Source of the DNA: Streptomyces tailanensis
GTDB lineage: Bacteria > Actinomycetota > Actinomycetes > Streptomycetales > Streptomycetaceae
NCBI RefSeq assembly: GCF_008386495.1
Contig: NZ_VTHJ01000001.1
Location: forward strand, 240,045 to 304,044
Direction of reading: 5' to 3'
DNA: 64,000 bases
The translations under genes were made by a program, and so were the position numbers. Positions 41,516-47,557 of this stretch are shown here, one piece after another. Position 1 is the stretch's first letter. Each line of letters opens with the position of its first letter. The notes beneath the pieces were generated by a model. That model was not told the DNA's origin. It worked only from the letters and a program-made list of their open reading frames with translations, and searched no databases.

Positions 41516-42250
41516 GTGCGAATCGTCGTCACCAACTGCAACACCACGCAGGAGATGACCGAGGAGATCGTGCGAGGTGCCCGGGCCGCCGCAGGCCCGG
41601 GCACCACCGTGACCGGGCTGACCCCCGCGTGGGGGCCCGAGTCGGCGGAGGGGTGGCTCGACAGTTACCTCTCGGCGGCCGCCGTCCTCGACACCCTGCG
41701 GACCTACGAGGAGCCGTACGACGCCGTCGTCATGGCCGGGTTCGGTGAGCACGGACGCGAAGGGGCGCGGGAGCTGGTGGACGTTCCCGTCGTCGACATC
41801 ACCGAGGCCGCGGCCCATCTGGCGTGTCTGCTCGGGCGGCGCTACGGGGTCGTCACCACGTTGGAACGGTCGTGCGGGCAGATCGAGGACAGCCTGGAGG
41901 CGGCCGGGGTGGGGCGGAACTGCGCCGCCGTCGTCGGTACCGGGCTCGGTGTGCTCGACCTCGACGACTCCGATCGCACGACGCGGGCCTTCCTCGTTGC
42001 CGCGCAGCGGGCGCGGGATGCCGGGGCCGAGGTGCTGGTGCTCGGGTGCGCCGGGATGACCGGGCTGCAACGGGTGGTCGGGGAGAAGCTGGGGGTGCCT
42101 GTCGTCGATGGGGTGGCCGCGGCTGTGAAGCTCGCGGAGTCGTTGGTGTCGATGGGGCTGATGACCAGCCGGGCGGGGAGTTATGCGAAGCCGTTGGTGA
42201 AGAGGCGGGATTGGGGGCGGCCTGGGGTGGGCTGGGGGTCCTCTTCGTAG
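41516..42250 (+). CDS. aspartate/glutamate/hydantoin racemase family protein
   Basis: 244 aa, GTG 2 bp after the permease stop (same operon). N-terminus RIVVTNCNTTQEMTEEI and body DVPVVDITEAAAHLACLLGRRYGVVTT, VLVLGCAGMTG place it in the Asp/Glu racemase superfamily, nearest hydantoin racemases. The usual first catalytic Cys (CFGDPG type) is replaced by Gly75 in VVMAGFGEHG; the second, Cys178, is kept. Normal two-base racemisation may therefore be altered. Together with the permease it suggests uptake and conversion of a hydantoin-like or ureide compound. Confidence 0.85.
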   Translation: MRIVVTNCNTTQEMTEEIVRGARAAAGPGTTVTGLTPAWGPESAEGWLDSYLSAAAVLDTLRTYEEPYDAVVMAGFGEHGREGARELVDVPVVDITEAAAHLACLLGRRYGVVTTLERSCGQIEDSLEAAGVGRNCAAVVGTGLGVLDLDDSDRTTRAFLVAAQRARDAGAEVLVLGCAGMTGLQRVVGEKLGVPVVDGVAAAVKLAESLVSMGLMTSRAGSYAKPLVKRRDWGRPGVGWGSSS

Positions 42251-42278
42251 GGCGCGTGCTGCTTGTGGGTGGGGCGGG

Positions 42279-42388
42279 GCCGTGCCGGTACGTCTGCCCG
42301 TCGCTTGGTCCCCTACTTACTGCTCGGGGGTTGAGGGGCTGGGGTTCTCTGGCCGCTCTACGCGACGGGCATGACGTACCGGCACGGC
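42279..42388. repeat. long inverted repeat between convergent genes
   Basis: Arms 42279-42304 and 42362-42388 are complementary over 26 bp with a single-base indel (core GCCGTGCCGGTACGTC), around a 57-bp centre. It fills most of the 198-bp gap between the racemase and RidA genes. It may act as a terminator for both, but the arms and long loop also resemble a palindromic dispersed element. Confidence 0.7.
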
Positions 42389-42448
42389 TCCTTCCGCCGT
42401 CTTGCGGCTGACCCGCCGTTTCGGCTTACGCCGTCTCCCGCTGCCCGG

Positions 42449-42853
42449 CTACGGCTCCGGCACCACCGCCGTCGCCGTGATCTCCACCAACTGGTCTGTG
42501 TAGCCGAGGCAGGCCACGCCGAGCAGGGTGGATGAGTGCGGGCCGATGCTGAGCCCGGACGCCTCGACCACGTCCCAGACCGCGGAGAGGACCGCGGGCT
42601 CGCTGCTCACCACGTACACATCGGTCGACACGACGTGCGCGAAGTCGCTGCCCACCGCCCGCAACTGCTCCCCGAGGTTCGCCAGCACCTGCTCGGCCTG
42701 GCGTATCGGATCTCCCTCGCCGACCAGCTTTCCGTCGGCGTCCAAGGGAACGGAACCGGCGAGGAAGGCCAGCCTCGTTCCTGCCTCGACGACGGAGGCG
42801 TGGGAGTAGACGGGCGGCTGGAAGAGGGTGGAGACGGTGACGCGCTGGATCAT
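42449..42853 (-). CDS. RidA family protein
   Basis: 134 aa. Trimeric RidA/YjgF fold: PPVYSHASVVEAGTRLAFLAG, QAEQVLANLGEQLRAVGSDFAHVV, STLLGVACLGYTDQLVEITATAV. The conserved Arg of true imine deaminases (near the C-terminus, usually followed by hydrophobic EIEAIA) is not present; the corresponding segment is DQLVEITA, so it may belong to a RidA subfamily without deaminase activity. The start overlaps the GNAT stop by 4 bp (ATGA). Confidence 0.88.
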   Translation of the reverse strand: MIQRVTVSTLFQPPVYSHASVVEAGTRLAFLAGSVPLDADGKLVGEGDPIRQAEQVLANLGEQLRAVGSDFAHVVSTDVYVVSSEPAVLSAVWDVVEASGLSIGPHSSTLLGVACLGYTDQLVEITATAVVPEP

Positions 42854-43892
42854 GAGGGCTCCGGGGAATCGTCGTTCGGCAGGGTGATCTCTCGATAGTG
42901 CGCGCTCATCCCCGGACCCGCATCCGGATTTCGCGCCACCACCTGACGGTCACTCCGTGGGGACCGCGCCGCGGAGTCACGCCCGAGTCGGGTGAGTGCG
43001 GCGGCATCGATGTACGGGCTGTCCACCCGCCAGCCGTCCTCACGGGCGACGCACTCGAAGATCCCGATCTTGTACGCGAGACCCTCCGGCTCGCCGATGT
43101 CGCACCAGCGGTCGGCCCGGGCCGCCTCCGTCTCGCCTCGCACCAACGGCAGCCCCCGTACGGCGAGATACAGGGCCAACGTCGATCGAGCGTACAGACG
43201 TACGACGTCCCGCCGGTCCGGCATGCTCCGGTACTGCTCGGTCTCCCGCAGGCGCAGCCACTCGCCGTCGCGTCCGGCCAGGAGTGGGACCGACTCCGAC
43301 GAGCCGGTCACCAGCAGCGTCAACTCCTCCCCATCCTCCCTGACTTCGTACCGTGGTAGATACGACAGCCGGGCCAGTCCCAGTGAGTGCTTCCACGAGG
43401 TGGTCCACAGGCCGCGGCCGAGGTAGTAACGCACGGAGCTCTGCCAGGTCCAGTGCGTGTCGAGACGGAACCCGTGCAACCCCTCGGCGCGGCAGGCACC
43501 GTAGACCGTGTCCAGCGCGGCCGAGGCGAGTCCCTGTCGCCGGGCGACGGGGTGGACGTAGAGCGAGGAGACGCGCAGGGCGCCGCCCATCGGCCAGGTG
43601 TCGACGGCGATCGTGCCGGCGGGGCCGTGACCGCTCGGTGTTCTGATCCAGTACCTCCGTCGGAATTCGTCGTCGTGCGTGCACTCCCGCCCGGTCGCAC
43701 CCAGCCCGAGCCGCAACCGCTTCTCGCCGGACACCGTCAGCGAGTCCGGGTCGACGCAGCTGCCGAGGGCGCCCTCGGCGAGCGAGGCGAGATCCGGAGT
43801 CCGAACCGGCGGCCTTCACCGAAGGCGACCGGGCACAGCAGGGGAGAGGCCGCCAGGCGCTCATGCACGCGCAGGGCTTGATCGTCTTTCAT
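42850..43892 (-). CDS. GNAT acetyltransferase, apparent N-terminal frameshift
   Basis: The main frame (stop 42850, GTG at 43734, 294 aa) has the GNAT core SSLYVHPVARRQGLASAALDTVYG (motif A, R-R-Q-G-L-A) and a C-terminal domain with a second fold. Upstream of 43734 this frame still reads like protein (TPDLASLAEGALGSCVDPDSL) but has no start before a TGA at 43816-43818. The neighbouring frame starts at an ATG (43892, after a TACGTT box) and reads MKDDQALRVHERLAASPLLC to GEGRRFG. Joining them needs one added base near 43795-43806. Either a real frameshift or a sequence error. Coupled to RidA. Confidence 0.75.
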
Positions 43893-43899
43893 GCGTCGG

Positions 43900-43905
43900 A
43901 ACGTA
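43900..43905 (-). promoter_or_regulatory. -10 box of the GNAT gene
   Basis: TACGTT on the minus strand, 7 nt, ATG at 43892. This supports 43892 as the true start of the frameshifted GNAT gene. Confidence 0.45.
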
Positions 43906-43978
43906 GGGAGGTCACAGCCCCGATTGCCCTGCGCGGGAAGGGGATTCATAGTGCACTTCACTGACGAGATGGACCCGC

Positions 43979-44641
43979 TCATTGGTCGCACACTCGCTTC
44001 TCGCACTCATGCGCCAGGGCGGGATACGCCTCGGCGATGGCCGTGCAGATGCGCTGACGCAGTAGCGTGAGGGCTTCTGCGTGTCCGGAGTTCCGCCCGT
44101 GCCCGGGCAGGCCGTGGAGGAGCCGGTCGTGGTGGCTCAGCCGGTGGAGGAGGTAGTCGACCTTCCAGGGATCGAGCGACGAGCGGTCGACAGGGGTGCC
44201 GGGAGTGTCGGGAGTGTCGCCGGGAGGTCGGGCGAGCCTGTCACCGTCGCCGTAACGGCTCCATTCCGCTCCCCTCTCCTTGCGCGCCTTGTGCTCCATC
44301 GCTCGTAGTGCCAGCCTGCCCGGATCCAGGCGGGGCACCTCGATCGGCTCGCTTCTGATCCGTTCCATGGTCTCCTCCCTCCGCCGCCATACCGCGGCCC
44401 GTACCGCCTCCGACCTGCGCCCCGAGGAGTCCGCCGCCGCCCGGAACTCCGCGCTCCGCTCGGCTGCCTCGACCCGTTCCAGTCCGTACAGCCGAACCTG
44501 CGGCGCATCCCTGACCCGCGGATTCGCGCTGAGGCGGTCCGCCGCCCCGAGCAGCCGGTGCACCATCGCGCCGGTCCATCCCCGCATCCGCAGCCCGGAC
44601 AACGACACGTACCGTCGGCCGTCCTCCTCGTAGCCACCCAT
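43979..44641 (-). CDS. uncharacterised protein
   Basis: 220 aa, GGGGGAGG 7 nt before the ATG. The first 60 residues (RRYVSLSGLRMRGWTGAMVHRLLGAAD, then VRLYGLERVEAAE) look like a small DNA-binding-type helical module: the pattern 'rGWT..mv..LLg.pd' recalls helix-turn-helix-like domains before an R-x-W/Y element. The middle (about 75-130) is a charged helix (RRREETMERIRSEPIEVPRLDPG) that may be coiled coil. The C-terminus is rich in His/Leu. I do not recognise the family and assign no function. Confidence 0.65.
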   Translation of the reverse strand: MGGYEEDGRRYVSLSGLRMRGWTGAMVHRLLGAADRLSANPRVRDAPQVRLYGLERVEAAERSAEFRAAADSSGRRSEAVRAAVWRRREETMERIRSEPIEVPRLDPGRLALRAMEHKARKERGAEWSRYGDGDRLARPPGDTPDTPGTPVDRSSLDPWKVDYLLHRLSHHDRLLHGLPGHGRNSGHAEALTLLRQRICTAIAEAYPALAHECEKRVCDQ

Positions 44642-44702
44642 CGCGTTGCCTCCCCCGTAGCCCCGAGCCCAGGGCGCGCCTCAGCGCATCCCGAGAGCAC
44701 CT

Positions 44703-44727
44703 CCATCGTCACTCTCTGTGACGATGG
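44703..44727. promoter_or_regulatory. 10-bp perfect inverted repeat
   Basis: CCATCGTCAC (44703-44712), TCTCT, GTGACGATGG (44718-44727) between the SDR stop and the start of the uncharacterised gene. Could be the SDR terminator or an operator; no T-run follows. Confidence 0.5.
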
Positions 44728-44788
44728 ATTCATTGAAGCGCACGCCACTGACAATCGAGACCGAGGCCGCCGGCGGCAGCGCCGCCGG

Positions 44789-45592
44789 TCAGCGGGCGGG
44801 GTTCAGCACGGTGGGCGGGCCCGCGAGGAGGCCGCCGTCCATGACGAACTCGCTGCCCGTCGAGAACGTGGCGTCGGTGATGATGAAGAGCACCATGCGG
44901 GCGACCTCTTCGGGCTCGCCGAATCGGGGGATGGGCTGTCCCGAGGCGTAGGAGTCGTCGAAGCCGGCCGTCATCGGGGTACGGATGGTGCCGGGATGGA
45001 CGGAGCACACGCGGACCCCGTCGGGAGCCAGTTCCAGCGCGGCGGCCTTCGTCAGCCCGCGAAGCGCCCACTTGCTCGCCGCGTACGCGCCGATGCCCGC
45101 GTAGGCGGTCATTCCAGCGAGGGAGGAGATGTTCACGATCACGCCTCCACCGGCCCGGCGGAGCGAGGGAGCCACCGCCCGCATGCCCAGCCAGGCGCCC
45201 TGGAGGTTGACGTCGATGACCCGGCGGAACGATTCGAGACTCTGTTCCTCCATCGTGCCCCACGCGATCACTCCGGCGTTGTTCACCAGGACCGAGACCG
45301 GGCCCAGCTCCCGCTCCACCTCGGCCACCGCCTGCCGCCAGCCCTCCTCCTCACTGACATCCAGGCGCAGGTTCCGGGCCCGGCCGCTGAGTTCGGCCGC
45401 CAGTTCCGCCCCCTCGGCGTCACGGACATCGGCGATCACCACGGTGGCGCCCTCGGACGCGAGCAGGCGCGCCACCGCGGCGCCGATCGCGCCGGCCCCA
45501 CCGGTGACGATCGCCACCCGCTCACTGAGACGTCCTGCCAGCACGGCCTCCTGGCTCCACTCCGGTGTCCCTGCCTCCCTCGCCACCAGCAT
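44789..45592 (-). CDS. SDR family NAD(P)-dependent oxidoreductase
   Basis: 267 aa from the ATG at 45592; a GTG at 45544 giving 251 aa is also possible. Rossmann motif TGGAGAIGAAVARLL (glycine pattern TGGxGxIG), ADVRDAEG, NNAGVIAWG, catalytic NISSLAGMTAYAGIGAYAASK (S-x12-Y-A-x2-K; shown in parts: NISSLAGM, YAASK), and HPGTIRTPM. Classical SDR acting on a hydroxy/keto substrate, often annotated as a hydroxysteroid or 3-oxoacyl reductase. No substrate hint from neighbours. Confidence 0.9.
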   Translation of the reverse strand: MLVAREAGTPEWSQEAVLAGRLSERVAIVTGGAGAIGAAVARLLASEGATVVIADVRDAEGAELAAELSGRARNLRLDVSEEEGWRQAVAEVERELGPVSVLVNNAGVIAWGTMEEQSLESFRRVIDVNLQGAWLGMRAVAPSLRRAGGGVIVNISSLAGMTAYAGIGAYAASKWALRGLTKAAALELAPDGVRVCSVHPGTIRTPMTAGFDDSYASGQPIPRFGEPEEVARMVLFIITDATFSTGSEFVMDGGLLAGPPTVLNPAR

Positions 45593-45748
45593 CGGCTCCG
45601 GCGCGGCCGAGCGCAGTTCGGGATGACCCGGACGCGTTGTCCGGATCGAGAAGTCATGGGACGTCGTACTGAGCGCAGCGCGGGTCCGGTGAGGACCTTC
45701 GGCGGCTACGGTTGAGATCCGGTACGGCGACGAGAGTAAGGGGGCCTG

Positions 45749-46165
45749 ATGGACGCGGAGTTGACGGCACTGGCGACGGCGGGTGCGACGGCGCTGGTTC
45801 AGCAGATGGTGGGCGACGGGTGGGCCGGGCTCCGTGACCGGGTGGTCGCGCTCTTCTCGCGAGGGCGGGACGAGGCGGACGTCCAGGAGGACTTGGAGGA
45901 GTCGCGCGCCGATCTGGTCGCCGCGCGGGACGCCGGTGACGACGAGGCCGTAGCCGACGTACGGGCCGAGTGGCGCAACCGGCTCAGGCGTACGCTCCGC
46001 GCGGACCCGGCGATGGCAGCCGAACTCCGCGCGCTGCTCGACGAGTTGGCGCCCGCGGCCGACCAGGCCAAGGGAGCCGCCTACAACACCTTCAGCGGCA
46101 GCGTCCAGCAAGGCATCGTCATCCAGGCCCACACGATCCGGGACATGACGACCGGCAAGCCGTGA
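45749..46165 (+). CDS. small protein of unknown function with conflict-system flavour
   Basis: 138 aa. Hydrophobic/helical first 25 residues (LTALATAGATALVQQMVGDGW), a helical middle rich in Glu/Asp/Arg (ARDAGDDEAVADVRAEWRNRL, RRTLRADPAMAAELRALLDEL) and a beta-like C-terminus YNTFSGSVQQGIVIQAHTI. Small Streptomyces proteins with this layout (N-terminal ALATAGA, C-terminal 'sGsv.g.viQa.ti') are very common and, as I recall, are often found near NTPase-based conflict systems. No such system is visible here. No function assigned. Confidence 0.6.
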   Translation: MDAELTALATAGATALVQQMVGDGWAGLRDRVVALFSRGRDEADVQEDLEESRADLVAARDAGDDEAVADVRAEWRNRLRRTLRADPAMAAELRALLDELAPAADQAKGAAYNTFSGSVQQGIVIQAHTIRDMTTGKP

Positions 46166-46215
46166 GGACGAGCACGACCACGAATAACCCTTCGAGAAGA
46201 TCCGCCTCGCGCTGT

Positions 46216-46221
46216 TACCGT
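46216..46221 (+). promoter_or_regulatory. -10 box of leaderless promoter
   Basis: TACCGT, 7 nt, GTG at 46229; no ribosome site. Confidence 0.5.
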
Positions 46222-46228
46222 CTCCCAC

Positions 46229-47020
46229 GTGGCGAAACTCAATCAGATCATCGCAGTCGAGAAGGGCGTCAAGGCCAAGTCGCACCAGGACCTGACGGCT
46301 GCTCACCATGGGCTGCAGAAGCCGGCGTTGCTGGCCGGTATCGCGCGTACGTACCAGCCGAAGGACGAGGAGGGTGAGCAGTTGCCGCCCGAGTCGACCA
46401 GGGTGCAGGTGCGGGCCGAGGACGTGCTGCGGGAGACCGCCGGGATCCTCACACGGCTGTTCGATGTGACCGCCACCAAGGACTGGGCCAACTGCACGGC
46501 GCGGGCCGATGTGAAGGTCGAGGGGCGGGTGCTCGTCGCCGATGTGCCCGTGGCCTACCTGCTCTTCCTGGAGAAGCAGCTCGGGGAGATCAACACACTC
46601 ATACGCAAGCTGCCCGTGCTCGACGCCTCCGAGGCGTGGTCGCAGGACCCTTCCACCGACGACTGGAAGACCGAGGCCGTACGGACGGTGCGTACGAAGA
46701 AAGTGCCCCGGAATCATGTGAAGGCCGAGGCCACCGACAAGCACCCCGCCCAGGTTGAGGTGTACTACGAGGACATACCGGTCGGTTACTGGACCACCGT
46801 GAAGTTCTCCGGCGCCCTGCCCGCCCGGCGCGTGAACGAAATCCTCGACCGCGTCGAGAAGTTGCAGCAAGCCGTGAAGTTCGCGCGGGAGGAAGCGAAC
46901 GGCGTGGACGTCGTCGACCAGCGGGTCGGTGACGCGGTGTTCGGCTACCTGTTCGGGAAGTCTCACAGACTCCCCGGTCGGCCTGTGTGCCGAACGGGGT
47001 GCGCGAGGAGCGCAGGCTGA
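46229..47020 (+). CDS. conserved protein of unknown function (DUF7873-like)
   Basis: 263 aa as an open frame. Residues 1-240 look conserved: MAKLNQIIAVEKGVKAKSHQ, RVQVRAEDVLRETAGILTRL, TKDWANCTARADVKV, VAYLLFLEKQLGEI, VRTKKVPRNHVKAEATDKH, TVKFSGALPARRVNEIL. I recall this as DUF7873, widespread in actinobacteria; no biochemical role is known to me. The end of the conserved part is about YLFG (residue 243); the last 20 residues are encoded by two hairpins and may be read-through tail. The gene lies immediately upstream of the Y-RNA-like element, which raises the possibility of an RNA-related role. Confidence 0.75.
   Translation: MAKLNQIIAVEKGVKAKSHQDLTAAHHGLQKPALLAGIARTYQPKDEEGEQLPPESTRVQVRAEDVLRETAGILTRLFDVTATKDWANCTARADVKVEGRVLVADVPVAYLLFLEKQLGEINTLIRKLPVLDASEAWSQDPSTDDWKTEAVRTVRTKKVPRNHVKAEATDKHPAQVEVYYEDIPVGYWTTVKFSGALPARRVNEILDRVEKLQQAVKFAREEANGVDVVDQRVGDAVFGYLFGKSHRLPGRPVCRTGCARSAG
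46955..46999 (+). terminator. two adjacent hairpins at the 3' end of the DUF7873-like gene
   Basis: Hairpin 1: GGGAAGTCT/AGACTCCCC with one mismatch and loop CAC (46955-46975). Hairpin 2: CCCCG-G-TCGGC, loop CTGTGT, GCCGA-A-CGGGG (46972-46999). They share the CCCC run, so only one can form fully at a time. They lie inside the last codons of the frame. Terminator, mRNA-stability element, or part of a nearby RNA. Confidence 0.45.
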
Positions 47021-47151
47021 AGCTGAGGCTTGTCGTGACGGAGCGGTCCGTACCCGCCGAAGAAACCAGGGACGGGCCGTGATCAATCTCAGACTATTGC
47101 TCCAGACTCAGTATTCGCCGCCGATCGTCGCAACGACCGGGCCCGGGCCCC

Positions 47152-47236
47152 GGACGTCGAAGTGCTGGTTCAAGTCCAGCCCGCGCAGCTCGATGCGCGG
47201 TGGTCCAAAGGCAGGACGCGGCGACATGACGACTGA
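47152..47236 (+). ncRNA. YrlA-like Y RNA / permuted tRNA-like RNA
   Basis: In order: a canonical T-arm GCTGG-TTCAAGT-CCAGC (47164-47180); acceptor 3' strand CCGCGCA (47181-47187); a 6-nt loop GCTCGA; acceptor 5' strand TGCGCGG (47194-47200), a perfect 7-bp partner; then T8-G9 and a canonical D-arm GTCC-AAAGGCA-GGAC (47203-47217) with A14, G18-G19 and A21. This is a tRNA with its ends joined and no anticodon arm, the published architecture of bacterial YrlA RNAs. Directly before the T-arm is GTCGAAG (47156-47162), which fits the GNCGAA-type Ro60/Rsr-binding motif I recall for these RNAs. The outer stem is only partly resolved (GTCG with CGAC at 47222-47225), so the ends are approximate. No Ro60 (TROVE) gene lies in the window. 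Confidence 0.65.
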
Positions 47237-47557
47237 CCTGGGTTCTCAACCGTGGCGACGTGCCGAATGGGCGGCATCTCAGGGCCCGGGGGCCGGCTAC
47301 GCCCTCGGGCCCATCTCATTGCGCCCATCTCATTTCCGGCGCTTTCCCGCTGTTTCCGGGCCCGGGTCGGTTGCGTTCATTGCGGCTGCTTCCGGGTTGC
47401 GTTCATAAAGAACGTGGTCTTTCCACGCATCGTCACATCGCGGTAATACAGGCGTTCCACTTCCCCCGGACATGCGACCTACCGTGGAGGGCACCCGTAC
47501 ACCCCCCGGCCACCGTCGCCCGAGGACACACCCCGCCCTCGTCCGGACAGGAGCCCT
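47237..47557. other. gap between the Y-RNA-like element and the FUSC gene
   Basis: About 320 bp. Contains GC-rich inverted sequences (GGGCCCGGGGGCC near 47283) that could pair with the GC-rich stretch at 47138-47153, possibly extending the Y-RNA stem, and a TACCGT box at about 47481. No gene seen. Confidence 0.3.

Noticed and set aside
44789-47086. SDR gene extended to 765 residues
   Set aside because: The added 498 residues are antisense to the DUF7873-like and small genes; SDR homology begins near the start at 45592.
47152-47236. Two ordinary tandem tRNAs or a tRNA pseudogene
   Set aside because: The missing halves are not found on either side, there is no anticodon arm, and the acceptor strands pair with each other perfectly in permuted order, which fits a YrlA-type RNA better.
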